This document shows, piece by piece, positions 37,487 to 50,118 of a stretch of 60,000 nt of DNA. Within the stretch, counting starts at the first letter, position 1. The number at the start of each line of letters is the position of its first letter. The notes under the pieces are model-generated. The model did not search any database, was not told the DNA's origin, and saw nothing but the letters and a program-made list of their open reading frames with translations. Location: positions 11,388,856 through 11,448,855 of the forward strand of contig NC_049996.1 in NCBI RefSeq assembly GCF_000003815.2, read 5' to 3'. Origin of the DNA: Branchiostoma floridae. Its lineage: Eukaryota; Chordata; Leptocardii; Amphioxiformes; Branchiostomatidae. Position numbers and translations under genes: made by a program.

Positions 37487-40400
37487 TTATGCCTTGTTCT
37501 GTGGGGGTGCGTAGGTTCCGTGGATGCCCCAGGGCACATCGATGGGGACCTCGGCCCGGGCGACCTCGGTGAAGGTCTTGGCGTCTATGACCAGCAGGAA
37601 GCCGGGTTTTTCGGGAAGGACGCTGGTCACGGCAGACACGATCACACCTGTGCGACAGAGAGAGACAAACAATTTGGTATCGTCAGAAGTGTTGTGAAAG
37701 CCTTCACCCCTTGTGTTAAAAAAAACAGCCACAAAAGATGCTGTATTGCACAGCCGGCTAGCCAAATGCTTTCAAGGGTCAAACCTGTGTAGCTTCCTTC
37801 GCAGACTTTCGGAGCGGCAGTGTTTACTTTTATGGGAGCGTTGAAACCCCGAATCAATGAAACAACCCAACACATATATGTTGAGAAGAGTAAGTGTGAT
37901 CCAGTGTGCTTGTCTGAAAAGGCGAGCCGTGGCATACTAGATAGGCTGTCTTGCGCTATCAGCTGTCGAAAAAGAGTCAAGCTTCAACTTTAACTTACAT
38001 GTATATTAATTATGTTATACCATGGAACACAAGTATGTGTTCTAGCGTAACTTCATTGCTTGTGAGACTCTGCATTACTATCCAATACTGCAGTGACTTT
38101 CATAAAACATCAACACCATTACATAGACCACGCCTACCCTACGATTTGATTGACGTACCGTCGTCCTCCGATTTGGAGTCGGGAGAAGCGATGAAGATGG
38201 GTTCGGACGGGTACATGTCCTTCTCGTGCCAGAACCCTGCCGACTTCTTATTCATCACGTCAAGCTTAACCAGCTGCAATGGATAAATACAGCCATCAAA
38301 CATCAGGGAAAACTTCAACAAAAGTAAAGATTGTGTTGCCTTACCACTAAGACAACAAATTTTAGAGTAGTAATATTGAATTTTGTGCCTATGTTTTACA
38401 GTATCACTAACATAGCAGTATGCCGGCATACACGTAGGATACATTTAAACCCCGATGGCATCAAGAAAAGTGGCAAAGGAGACCGTAAATTGCCAAATAA
38501 GTTGAAGGGGCTACCCACTTGTCTGGAGATTAATAAATAAATCAACAAATAAATTTCCGTCTTTTCGGGAATGGGGAAATCCTAAAAAGACTCGTTAAGT
38601 TGTTGGGAGTTTTTAGACCTCTTGTTATATATTTGAAGTCATGGCTAACCAGTTAGGTTTTTGAAAGTTTACGAGACAAACAACTTACCTTGTTCATGAC
38701 TGTCCCCCTGTCATGGACGCACAGTCCGTAGGCAAACTGGTACTTCCTGCCGCTGTACTTCCAGTAGTTAACACTGGGGGCTTCATATCCTGGGATATGG
38801 ACAGACAATCACAGTCCTGGGCGTTCCGTATACACATAAAGATATTGTTATGTTTATGCATTGTTCTAACCTTTAAATTCCATTTATGTTTTGTTTGAAC
38901 TACCCCCAGCACAACCATAGACTATATACCTATATCTTTAACCATAGCAGTTTATCGAGGTTGTGTCCAGAGTGCTGTGCTTGGTCGGAAATATTGATAA
39001 AAGGATTCTATAATCCACATCTTTCATTGGCTCGTTCATGCTTTTTCCCTTTCAAGAGACGAAGTCAGGGGTGGTTTCATCTATAGTAAGTTTATCATTG
39101 CTTTTACACGTTGTGATTTGCGCTCAGTGAAAATCTGATGATTTTGCTATGTTTTATTGCAGCGTTGACAAGAATGGTAAAATGCATAGTTCGGATTTTG
39201 CTTTATCATGCATTACCAGGAACGTCTCCAGTGCTGACCAGGTCGTCGTAGACGCAGTGCACACTACCGTCCTCCTGCAGTACTGCAGTGGCGTTGGTGT
39301 AGGCCAGCTTCACCAGGTTCTCTCCCTTGGGTGTGTCCTGTGGAGAAAATGTGTACTTTTTTATCCAGCTAGCAAGTCGGGCTGAAGACCATAGGACGTT
39401 GAAGGCTTATGTTGATTGTATTGCAGCTGGTGTCAGTGGTGAGGCAGGTGAGGCTTTGGGACTGGTGAGATGAGGTGAGGTGAAAGGTAAAATAACCCAT
39501 GAAAAAGAGTTATTCTTGTCTTGTTTCAGGAAACCAGTACAATGAAAAGTTATTGCACGAAAATTCGAGAAAATGAAACAGTACAGTTACCCCCCAAAGA
39601 ACTTTCAGCTTTGTAAACCTTCGAAGTACCCTGAGTGAGACGTTACTTTAAGTTTCTGAATTTTGGAAAAGTTGAATTTGGATATGTTTCAAGTAAGCCG
39701 TACAGTAACGCCTCTTTGCGGACATGATGAAAACTACATGAACTCCATATTGGCATGTCTGACATTTGAGGTCATACCTCAGTAACATTGATGGGAAACA
39801 CGTATCTCCTTGGAAACACGTCTGGACTCTTTTCCCGCCACCTCTTGGCGCCCTCCTCACCGGACTTCCTGAGGTCGACCATGTACAGGCTGTTCATGAT
39901 GGTGTCATCTGGGAAGCAAATATGGCAGATTTTACTGTGAGACACCTCACCAAACTATGTGACCCGAGCCAAACCAGCGTTCTCATCCTGTAAAGTATTC
40001 AGATGCACCATTTTCCAGTGGGATCAAATTTTCGCACATGCCAAGATAATAGATACACAAACTTAGACAAATACCTCCTTTTTCATGGACGTAATAAGAT
40101 TAACCACATATTTTCTGCGTTATCCTATCACCCGCACCTCCAATGGTTTATACCTGGGGACAGTTAGAATAACGAAGCTTGTGTATATTTCCATGAAGTA
40201 TATAAGCTGAATTGTATACAGTTATGATTTTGCTTTACAACACCCCAACAACGTTAACATTTCTACCGACAGTGAAGGACTGTCACAGAAGTCCGTCAGT
40301 CAGAAAACGTCAAGATCTTTCACGTGCACCCATCTTCTTGGAGATTTGTGTAGATCAATTGTAGTGGTAATAGTAGCAGTAGTAGTAGTAGTAGTTATTG

Positions 40401-43400
40401 TTAGTAGTAGTAGTAGTAGCAATAGTTGTAGTAGTAGTAGCAGTAGGAGTAGGAGTAGAAGTAGTAGTAGTAGTAGTAGTAGTGGTAGTAGTAGTAAGTG
40501 CGCCACCTACCGGTATAGGCGCAAAGGTCAACAACGACGTTGCCGTCATCCTCGTAGGCGTTGATGTGGTGAAACACGAAGAACGAGTCCGCCATGTATT
40601 TGGTGGAGACGTGCTCCGCAGTCTCACGGTTAACAAGATGAAAACGGACCTGGGACCATGAAACACACAAACCTTTGAAAATACAACATTTACAGTGTAG
40701 TGCTGTAATGAGCTATCATGTATAACCACCTAGCTCTACGCGTAAGTATAGGTGAAAAAGTGTGTGGTCTTGTATGATATCAATTTTCATGCATACATTT
40801 GCAGGCCAGCTGTCGAATATCATAATCATAATATGATGATGCATGCTTTTAGGACAAAGTCTAAGGAGTAGTTTAAGTTATGTTAAACGTTTGTCAACGT
40901 TATAAACGGAATTTATCAAACAGTCTAACTGATAGACTAGAAATACACCAAACCATAGCACGACCGAAACCTGCAACGGGGTCAACTGTAAACTAGAAAG
41001 AACAGCACAGCACATCACGCATTTACAGTACATGCATAGCGATCATTCAGTAGATTTAACGTGCTTAATGTTATGTTACAATGGTTACATACTGGAGTAG
41101 TTGAGGAGAAGTCAAAGCAGGTGTTCATGCCGACCCCACGGATCCTTGCGGTGAAAAGCCGCAGGAGATTCATGGTTAGCGGCTGTTCCACGAAGACGAT
41201 GTAGTTGTCCGTGATGCCAAAGCTAGGGGGAAGAAGCAAAGAAAGAACCTTTTTCTGTATATTCAGCAATGCACATATGGGAGTTGTAGAGGAGTCGAGG
41301 TATATCTTTCCAACGCCACGGATTTTCGGAGTAAAAAGCCCCAAGAGGCTTTCACGAAGACTACCTAGTTGCCCGTGATTCCAAAACTTGCGGAAAGGAG
41401 GATAGAATTCTAAACGCACTATAATTAACAAAACAATATGACCACTTGTTTATTTCTTTAAGGCAAACAGTGTGAGTCGCTTTTATGATTTTTCTGTACG
41501 AAGGAAACTTTCCTAGAGATTGATTTTCACGTTAGAATAAACGAATTTTAGTGTATTTTTAGTTAACTTTTCTTTCTATCGTGAGAACTGTCTGTGTCAA
41601 CAGTGTGAACAAACTGACAAAAATGCAAGAAGCGCTACCTGTGGTAGTAGGACGGTGATCTGGGGTACGTGGCCGGGATTTTGTAGAGAATATCAGCTTT
41701 CTCCATACTGTCCTTCTGGCCTGTGTGGGGAAAGATGATTACCAGTTAATTGTCCGTAAATAATTCCTATTTCATTCGTAAACTTAGATAAAGATTCTGT
41801 TATACTAGTAACGCAGCTGTGGACGAAAACAGTACGACAAAAAAGTAACTTTCCCAGTCTTCGGGGGTTGGTAAAGGTTGGCCAAGTAAGATTGTAAACT
41901 AAGGGAAGGAGGTTTATTTATGGCTATCCATGGTTTAGGTGGAATGTCATTGTGGCTGAACTGGTAACAACCTCAAAGTTGAGATCATGGTTACAATTGG
42001 TGGGAAGACCCCGGTTCAATTCTCATTAGGGCACCTCCCTGTGACTGCTGTCTTCCGGAACACCAAAGGGACATAAAATGGGGTTCCGTGTTCAAGTAGG
42101 TGCCTTGAGCACATTAAAAGGGGAGGGCGAGCAACCCCCTACCTGTTAAATATACTATGCTACTGAAACAGCGATGAAGGAAACTTACTGACCCAAGTGC
42201 CACATGGCAATACAAGGTTCCGAACGCATTTTTGAGAAAATACAGTGTATGTGTGAGCATTACAAACTAGCCGTGGAGACTTTATCTATAGAATATCAGA
42301 AATAAAACCTTGCCTTTGTCAGGACGAGGAACTTTGATGATGTTGTAAGAAGTCTCCTTGCCGTACTGAGAGCCCATGTTGAAGGTCGCGCCGTCCTCCA
42401 GCCCGTAGTGGGGGTGCGCTGTGGATACTTGGACTGTGACGTAGTTTGACACGTCGACCTACAAGACAGACACACAATTAATAGTACTATAGGGTTTATA
42501 TATATCCAGTACAGCAAATTTCAAGAGACTCGGTGCTACAGACAGATTTGTATATATCTTTAGATGCCACAACTCCCATAATGCAAAGATAGGTAAATAT
42601 ATCATCAAAGACTACTTTGCTATTAGAAAGAATACCGAAACTCATGATTAACCCAACTCGATTGTAACACTATATCCAAGACGTGTATTAGCCCTTATTG
42701 TTATGATAATTCGGATATTAAGTCTTATACCATACATCTATTTTGTACTTTGTGTAATAGCCTTGGCATGCACTTTACCATGTACAATGTGTAATAAATT
42801 TCTATCTATATTATGGTATTGTATACCTCAAGTAACATGGATTTTTAAATGATGTAAAATTCATATTCCTGGGAAATTAATCTTTTTAGGGAATGCCTTA
42901 TCTGTCTGTAAAGCAAAGAAAAAAATTAACTGAATCGAAGAATGATTTCAACTTGATGACCATGGTGCCAAACCGCGCATTTGCTGAAGGTGACGTCATA
43001 CTGCAGTAAAAAGGCTCCGCACCTGAGGCGTTGCCAAAATAGATACCTTTTCCTTGGTGTCCAGGGTCTCTATGTCGATTTTTCTCATCATCTTTGTCTC
43101 CGTACAGACAAAGTAGTCGTCCCCGATGTTGATGAAGTTGACGTTGCAGTTGTCAGTGGGTTCTTCCATCCGGAAGTAGGACAGAAACCTGAGAATAGAA
43201 ATAAAAGTATGTTACCATTTGCAAGCAAGCACGTAATGTTTACCTTCAAATGGTCTTCCCGGTAGCCAATTAAACATCATGAATGCTTTGTCTCACTCAA
43301 GCATTGAATGATTCATATATAAGGCAACCAGACCGCCCAGCTCTGTCCTGTCACTTGCTACACTTACTACCATGGTGACCACCATCAGGTCCAAGTCATT

Positions 43401-46400
43401 AACCTTACTTGTTTCGAAAAGAGGGAGTGTAAGAAACTTTACAAGCAAAAACCTCTATGTATTGGAAAGGAAACTCAATAATCACATTCCATCATGTTTT
43501 TAGTCAAGTTCAAGATACATTTGTACTAGTAATTTGTTGTAGGATAGCAGCGCCACCTACCGCCTGAAGATATTCTTGCACGGATCTGGGTAGTGAACGG
43601 ACCCGAAGCCAGTGAAGGCTATCCTGTTCTCCTTCATACACCGCTCATACGTTTCGCCTCGCAGGTATTTGGAGCGGTACGTCACCTAACGTCGAAGGAA
43701 GAAGAAAGAACAATACATAAAAAAAAAACATTTTAGACTTAATGCTTAGGCTAAGTCATCCGGGTAGTCAGGAACCCGAAATGTATGATTAATCAATGCA
43801 ACTCCTCCCTTGACAGCTCTGTTTTTACCTGATCTCGCGTTGTCCTCTCATAAACGCAGAGAATTCCATTTAGAGGGTCAAACTTTTAAAAATTTTCCAG
43901 ATCTAAAGGCGTATGACGATGCCCATGTGCCCTCCTAGAAACCTCGCGCCGTCCCAATAATGTACAAAAGACCCGGCCGATGATCCCCAACAACCTTTGC
44001 TACCAGCATGTATGGACACATATAGGGACACACAAACTCGTTTTCACTGACTCTATTATGATCCACCCCATGCCCTGTGTGTGAAACTCACCTCCCCGTC
44101 CTTGAAGTTGAAGCGGTGCATGAGGCCGAGCCCGTCGAACCAGTGGCTGATCTTGTCCTCCCCAATGTCGAACATACCCGGTCCGTTCCGCACCAAACCT
44201 CCGGACAGCCATTTGGGAAAATTACCTGGAATCATATGGTACAAACTAAAAATAATATTTACATGAATGCTCGTAGGCAAATGGTAAATGCAATGGTATC
44301 AACAGTAAAAAGTTAACGACTGCCCATTCTACACATTCAAATTCTGATGTTTCTACGGTTTGACTTCTTCTTTTGAGGCAGTTGTGACTAACACCATGCG
44401 CACTGCTGATAATCCCCTCACGGGCACTTAGCAGTAACGAAAGAAGAAAAGGAAGAAAAAGTCCCACTCTGCGACCAATATCTAAGGGAGAGTTTCTTAT
44501 GTCAAAGCCTGGTACATGATACCAACCACCACTATTGACAAATAGGACAAATCTTTCATCAAGTTCAAGAAAAAAGAAATTAATACAAGTACCAACACGA
44601 TTTAGGACCAAGAAGCATACGTGCGGAAATTGATCCATCAGGCTTTGGAAAAAGTGTTTTTCCATTCGGCCCAAATTTTAAGTAAAGAGGGAAAGAAGGG
44701 AATCTACCGTGGTCAACAACAACAATGGGCAACACACCCATTTTTCTGGTCAATGCCGTGTGGGCGTGTTTACACATGATCTGTCTCGTACATTCATTCT
44801 TAAGAGGATAATGTTCCTGGTCTTTATTCCTGTTTGAATGGTAGTGATGCGTTCACAGCGTTCTCAGACTAAACATCACTATCATTTTACAGTTTCATCA
44901 ATGTTTACATTGTTTTATTACCACGTAGATCAGCGTCTCCCGTTATTACATAGCTGCTATGTCGTCTTAACACTTGCATGTTTGATGTTTGCTGAACGAT
45001 TGATGAGAAAAAAAAGCTGCCTTCTCCCTAAACATCACTTGGTACAAACCGCATATTATAGTCGACGTACCACTCCTCGTACACAAACATAATGGTTCAC
45101 CATGAAAACAAAAGTATAGATGGCAAAGTCGAGGATGCAATCTTTTGGTCTATTCTCTCATATGTCAGCTCCTTGTTTATTAGGTTGGTTCAGGGCGACC
45201 TATAAGTAGTGAACTGTTGTAAGGGCACCTCCCCCGACGAAACGCATATCCATCCATGAATACTGGACTTGAACTCAGGTGAAACATCATAATCCATCAC
45301 CTTTTGACCTTTCCGTTCGGTCTGCTTTTGAAGGAAAACAAAGTGGGTAAGCACGGACCGGCCACCATGGGCCCGAGGAACGCTTTACGAGGACTGCTGA
45401 CGGTTACGCTAGTCGTCAGCTGTGCATGTACGTGTAAAATGATTTGTGTTTTATTGTTGTTTTCAATCACAGCCGAAGTTAAAAGTGTGCTTTCTTAAAC
45501 AAGTACGACCGAGTGCCTGATCATAGCGGAACATCTGGGATGTGTATTGTTGGATGTGTATTGAGGAATTCTGGGAAGGTACCGTAGGCTTCCTCACCAT
45601 CCTCCAAATTTTCCTCAAGTGAACCTGCCCTTAGCGCAAAAAATGTAAGTCTGCAGCGGAAAAAAAGTAAGAACGCAGCGCAAAAAAGGAATTCTGCAGC
45701 GCCAAAAAAGTAAGTTTGTTGTGCAGAAAATTTGTTGTGCACCCGCCTTACGAATGCATCCTATAGAGAGTTCCAGCAGGTTTGTCTTGCCAAGGAGCTT
45801 TCACGAAAGCTCATTTGTCTTGCCAACGTGACTACAAATACCCCAGGCGAGGCACGTGTTAGTGGTCGTTAGGGATCTCCCCGTGATCTTTGTCAAAAAT
45901 AGAGTATCAAAGCTGATCATGATCACGTGTCCTCATTTACATGCTGCAAGACGACCTTAAAGCAGAGTGTGACCTTAAAGCAACCCTGTACGTGGCTCGA
46001 AATACTGGTTGCATTATTATGCGTATTCATCTGTACAAAATTGGAGCTGTACAACTCACTGTTATTTGCACTTGGGTGTCAAGTGTACTGGTGCCTAGAT
46101 AGTTGTGTAAACTTACATGATATTATGCAAATGTATTACTTCCACTAATATACAACATATCCACGTGTCAGAAAGAATAAAACCTTTGATTCATAACTTG
46201 TTTGAGGTTTCGAAGTTAGCTGTAGAATTTTAGAGTCTAGGTTTTAAGAGAGGCAATAAAGTTTTGTGATTAATTTTATATTCTACTTTAATCTTTGTTG
46301 TGTACCCCAAAATGTTCCTGTGTATCTTAATTACACATGTATCAAGTTAGGCGTACCAGTACACATGTTCCCAATAACCGTTTGGCTCGCCAAAATTTAA

Positions 46401-49083
46401 TTTCGAGCCCTGGCGGGAAATCCCTGTGCTCGGCAGTCGGACTGGGTTGGCGCGTGGCTGACCCATGGCCGACCGTGAACACCATTCTAAGCGCGTGGAG
46501 GTATACACGAACTCGTTGATGACGTCATGTTCCATGACGTGTGGCAGCACCAGACTCAAGAGCTCTGAACGCGCGTGTACCTAGCCTGGGTATTCAGACT
46601 TGGTGGGCAGGAGCATTTGCCACTTATAGACTCGAATGCAGGTCTCGTGTTGCTATCAAGGCAAGTAGTAGCAAAATACACGAAGGACGATATTTTACGA
46701 TCCGTGGAAAATGTTCATAATCTAAGCATCCACGTTTAACGTTACATATATATTCCGTCCCACAAGCTTGGTTCGACCATTCATACCATTGCATTGCCTA
46801 GTGGTTTATAGGGCAGCAAGGTTTCGTAGATGTTTCAGTAGCAGGGTCCCTTCCGAAATACGGGTGCAGCCCCAAAACGAGATGCTCTGCCCATGATAAT
46901 GATTGAACCGGGGTCTCTTAGTTACCAACCAATTTGAATCCAGGAGTTCAACTATAAGCACTAAAGCTACAGGGAAATCTCCCAACAACCTGGCGTGCGA
47001 GACTAAGTACTTTCACTGATTGTTTGACAGCTCATCTATAAATACCTACTGAGACTGGCCCAGAACGGGGTCAATGACCGCAAGTACGTTTCACCGAATC
47101 ACGGTCATCGTTTAAGCGTGTGCGGCTGTGGCCTCTATGTAAGCGCGTGTTTGGACCGAAGCAAGGAGGAAGGCGCGTGGCTTTCCAACTTCCAACGTGC
47201 CAATGGTCATAATTGTGTCCGGACGTCTCCAGCTATCTCGTATGTAGCTAAACAACCTTCCATACGGTTGAATCCAAAATGCTGTCAGATACGTTTTTGC
47301 CAAGTAGGCTGGGGCAAAATAAAGGATAATCATTCGTTATGACATTTTGACATCTTCACCTATGAAAGTCGAAGCAAGGAAGATTTTATTTGTGTAAGCT
47401 TAAACCCGTTACGTTGTAAAAGAAATGTTATGCTTTTTTGTCCAACATTTTGGAGGGGAAAATTTAGTCAAGCTTGAAAGAGAAAGGCACGTTCAAACGG
47501 AAAGTGAAAATATTTATAACACGTTCATCCCAAAGGCAATACGCATTTATGTACCTATTGCACGAGTACTAGTGACGTTACAGCTATAATTAACCTCTGC
47601 TATGTAACCAAAAAAGAAACCCTTGTTGAAAAACATGTACCACGTGACCGACAAAGAGCAGTTCTAGCCTCGTGCACGCCCGGGTGAACGTCCTGGAGAG
47701 CGGGTAGCCGTGACATTGATGGACTGTTTCCTCGACCTTGTCACGGAACCGCTGTACGGTAACCTTCCGCTGCACTGGGATTACTTAGGCCACAGCAAGT
47801 AAATTTTATGGATGACATCCTCCAGAGACTCCAAATTTAGTGAGATAGCGCGGGAAAAAAACAAGGCGGGCCAAAAATAACAAGATTCCTACATATTCAA
47901 ATTTTGAGATAATAAACCTTACAAAACAATTATCGAGGTGACAAAACATGATATCACAAGCAACAGATCTTTTATTCCTGTATTCAACATCATTACCTGT
48001 CCTTGTAGTTGTGTATCCATCTCCATTCATCAATAACTAGAAGTCAAGAACGATTGTGGAAAGAGCTTGTCCTACCATCATTGTCATACCAACAAATCCT
48101 GAAAAAAGTTTGTCATACTATCACGGGTAGCAAGTATACTGGATATTCATATGCGATTGAACACCTTATAAACTGTCTACATATGCCATAAAACACAAAC
48201 AATTGCAAGACATTCATGACATATTTGTCAATTTGCGGCATGTTGATTTTCTTGTTTTTTATTTTCAAATCAGCCGAAAATTAATGCGCGCGCTGATGTC
48301 ATCCATAAAATTTACTTGCTGTGGCCTTAGGGACACAGGCATACTTGGTCACGCTACATGTATTGCATATATGCAACATGTACTAAGTACTACTCTCCAA
48401 GCAGAGGTTAGGCTCCGGGTATTGTTTATTTTTTGCGTTTTATGCGTTTTAACCAGGTCTATTTTGTACAATTTTCTTTATGTTTTTACTAAAATAACGA
48501 CACAAAATAGAAAGCCCGATAAAAACGCATAATGACGTTAAAGCTGGAGCATAACCGCATAATGACGTTAAAGCTGAAGCATAACCTCTGTTTGGAGAGT
48601 AGGGATGTACTATATGGAAAAGTGTACAGATTGAGCTTGAACTTCGAATCAACAATCATCCAGTACTGAGCTTGATCAGATATTTGTTTATTGCGTGGAC
48701 GATCGAGGGAAATCTATCGAATATCCACCGTTACATGGTAACCTTGTATACACACAGCTCTGTGCAGTTTAGTATTCTCTCCCTAGGAGGAGCTTGAGTC
48801 CCTGACTATTGAGTTGGCTAAGTTGTACTGCAGTTTACCTTGGGTCACTGGCATAATTAGTATTTCCTATACCGTCTTTTTATCCTGCTTTCAAAAAAAT
48901 CATCAACGAAGGTGGACGTGAACAACGTAAGGATTATATGGGGAAAAGTACAGTACTTTTTGTTAAAGATCAGCAATTATCCTGTCTAAGATTTCATCGG
49001 AAATTTTGTTATCTCCATGAAAATTGGTATAGTTTTGCCCCCTCAAGTGTGTGTGTGTGTGTGTGTGTGTTTGTGTGTGTGTC

Positions 49084-49127
<44 letters not shown>

Positions 49128-50116
49128 GGTGCGTGCGTGTGTGTGTGTCGGTGCGTGCGTGCGTGTGCGTGTGTGTGTGTCACTGTGTGTGTGTCTGAGT
49201 GTGCGTGCGTACGTGCGTGATGAATGCTGCATGCGGCTCACACTACGGCCAATCTAGTCTGTGTTATCCTATTCTGTAAGAGATTAGCATAGCATACCGG
49301 TGTAACCACTTTTGAGCTTAAAATATCGCCTGCTGGTGATTAAATGTGTGGCGCAAATGTGTCCTGGACAATGGAAGGCGGTCGGAGCCCACCACTCTCC
49401 TTTTGTATTCAATGAAGAGTGTACTAGCTATATGTATGTGTTGACACCCAATATCAGCTATGCTGTCTGGGTTTAATCTCCAAGCAGATCCTACGGTGCC
49501 ATAAGATAGTATCAAAGCCGCTAGTGGCCAAGGAGTGTAGCCGGCCAAGGGAGTCAAACGGGAAGTTTGATACTATACATTACGCACCGTGGATCTGGTT
49601 CGAGATTAGTCTGGGTTTGCCTTGTATCGCATTGTCTGCAATTTCAAGGTCCCCATTTTTACACCTGGTTGGAGTGAGGAAAGTCATGTATCGTGCCTTT
49701 CCAATCATATAGTATCAGAAATGCCAGTTATCGATCACATGACCTTTCGACCCACCTGTCTGCTTAGTCCAGCCATCATACGCAAAGAAACGGTGTACAA
49801 TGTATTTGAAAAGGTACGCAGCACATACGCAGAGTGTTGTCTGTTATACGGATGAGTGAAAACGCTTAGATTCAGGTGTCTAAACACTTCATAAGTTCAT
49901 ACTTCAAAATCAGTCAGCCTTGAGAGTCAAGCCTGTGTGGGAGGGTGACTTAAAAATAGAACCACTGCCCCTGCTGCGTATCAGCCTGGATATATCCACT
50001 CGTACGTCATACAGCCTTAAAATACACAACAGAACAGCTTCACCTTTACCTTTTATGACTGCCTTCACTGGGTCTGGGTGTTCAGTGTAAGTCTTGTAGA
50101 TTTGTTCCACGCCCAT
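37487..50116 (-). CDS. BCO2-like: Carotenoid cleavage oxygenase, BCO1/BCO2/RPE65 family (13 exons)
   Basis: Predicted iron-dependent carotenoid dioxygenase. Exons in transcript order: 50116-50050, 44225-44092, 43685-43561, 43188-43047, 42458-42314, 41720-41639, 41222-41093, 40649-40511, 39908-39778, 39337-39217, 38789-38689, 38273-38159, 37647-37487. They join in phase to 1593 nt, 530 residues. The four iron histidines are visible: H171 (TAHPHY), H231 (YYHSFG), H302/H303 (FHHINAYED) and H520 (GIHGTY). Second-shell glutamates lie in GYEAPSVNY and YPSEPIF. RNGPG and the metazoan motif PDPCKNIF are present. Intron 5 begins with GC instead of GT. Intron 1 spans 5.8 kb and contains a plus-strand signal-peptide exon. 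No leader precedes the domain, so it is probably cytosolic. BCO2 is my nearest guess from the [13 protein letters not shown] stretch, but BCO1, BCO2 and RPE65 cannot be separated safely by eye. Confidence 0.93.
40361..40498. repeat. GTA/TAC trinucleotide microsatellite next to an oxygenase exon
   Basis: Imperfect (GTA)n with GCA, GGA and GTT interruptions runs for about 135 bp. On the gene strand it begins about 11 nt after the donor of the exon ending at 40511. The long open frames across it are low-complexity artefacts. Confidence 0.9.
41277..41389 (-). pseudogene. Decayed tandem duplicate of the oxygenase FGITDNY exon
   Basis: The segment aligns with the true exon at 41222-41093: TTTGGMATCACGG, CAACTA, GTCTTCGTG, AAWCCGTGG and CTCYACAACTCC. 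It differs by a deletion near CAGCCGCTAACCATG, an in-frame stop (TAC to TAG in the aligned frame) and a donor changed from GTATGT to ATATGT. The acceptor context CGCAAG replaces CCCTAG. It lies upstream of the true exon in the transcript and is unlikely to be used. Confidence 0.75.
41945..42140 (+). repeat. tRNA-derived SINE-like copy
   Basis: It contains a pol III B-box-like GGTTCAATTCT after AAGACCCC, then CTGTCTTCCGGAAC, AAAGGGACATAAAATGG and GGTTCCGTGTTCAAGTAGGT. These blocks resemble invertebrate tRNA-derived SINEs. A relative lies at 46805-46985 on the other strand. No functional tRNA cloverleaf was found. Confidence 0.5.
45367..45427 (+). CDS. Orphan signal-peptide exon, paralogous to the EGF-gene first exon
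   Basis: The start lies in a near-ideal context, GCCACCATGG. It encodes a 20-residue hydrophobic leader starting MGPRNALRG and ending in SCA, followed by a GTACGT donor in phase 1. The first exon at 55133-55196 starts MGPRNCLGG, has the same length class and the same phase. It could be an alternative first exon of the EGF gene or the remnant of a duplicate. It lies inside oxygenase intron 1 on the opposite strand. No EGF exon is visible between it and 55133. Confidence 0.55.
45632..45735. repeat. Tandem GCAGCGCAAAAAAGTAAGT-like repeat
   Basis: Four or five units of about 22-27 bp with the consensus GCAGCGCAAAAAAGTAAG. Each resembles a splice-donor motif, but no exon is attached. Confidence 0.7.
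46520..46541. promoter_or_regulatory. Paired CRE-like sites
   Basis: A full CRE palindrome TGACGTCA (46520-46527) is followed within 8 bases by TGACGTG. The neighbouring 200 bp is GC-enriched. This could be an ATF/CREB-type element of an unseen promoter or chance. Confidence 0.3.
46805..46985 (-). repeat. tRNA-derived SINE-like copy (minus strand)
   Basis: On the minus strand it reads TTTCCCTGTAGCTTTAGTGC, then GAGACCCCGGTTCAATCATT (B-box-like), then CTGCACCCGTATTTCGGAAG and GGGACC. The order of blocks is like 41945-42140. Confidence 0.5.
47638..47774 (-). other. GC-rich open segment in oxygenase intron 1, unrecognised
   Basis: The minus strand has a TAATCCCAG acceptor-like site at 47775 followed by an open, codon-like frame ([19 protein letters not shown]...) up to GTCGGTCAC/GTGG near 47638. 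It is clearly richer in GC than the surrounding intron. I recognise no family, and the donor is weak. It could be an untranslated or alternative exon or a repeat fragment. Confidence 0.2.
48386..48604. mobile_element. Short inverted-repeat element with internal tandem duplication
   Basis: The left end TACTCTCCAAGCAGAGGTTA is mirrored by TAACCTCTGTTTGGAGAGTA at the right. Near the right end, the unit CGCATAATGACGTTAAAGCT occurs twice. No coding content. Confidence 0.65.
49048..49215. repeat. GT dinucleotide microsatellite
   Basis: Long imperfect (GT)n tract with GC and CT interruptions. It lies in oxygenase intron 1. Cys-Val or His-Thr open frames over it are artefacts. Confidence 0.95.
49640..49770. 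repeat. Dispersed SINE-like repeat, copy 3 (partial)
   Basis: It shares CCCCATTTTTACACCTGGTT, GGAGTGAGGAAAGT, GTGCCTTTCC and AGAAATGCCAG with copies 1 and 2. The left part is missing. Confidence 0.55.
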
Positions 50117-50118
50117 CT

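Noticed and set aside
40300-40729. Long Ser, Val, Leu and Tyr homopolymer frames
   Set aside because: They are translations of the GTA/TAC microsatellite. The only real coding part is the oxygenase exon 40649-40511.
41015-41431. 138-residue minus-strand open frame as one exon
   Set aside because: It runs through the true oxygenase exon, the intron and the decayed duplicate. Splice sites show only 41222-41093 is coding.
41945-42140. tRNA gene
   Set aside because: Only a B-box-like motif is present, with no complete cloverleaf. It fits a SINE better.
48938-49257. Cys-Val and His-Thr rich frames
   Set aside because: Artefacts of the GT microsatellite.
50116-50116. A mitochondrial leader on the oxygenase
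   Set aside because: The protein begins directly with [14 protein letters not shown], homologous to the start of the catalytic domain, and shows no basic amphipathic leader.
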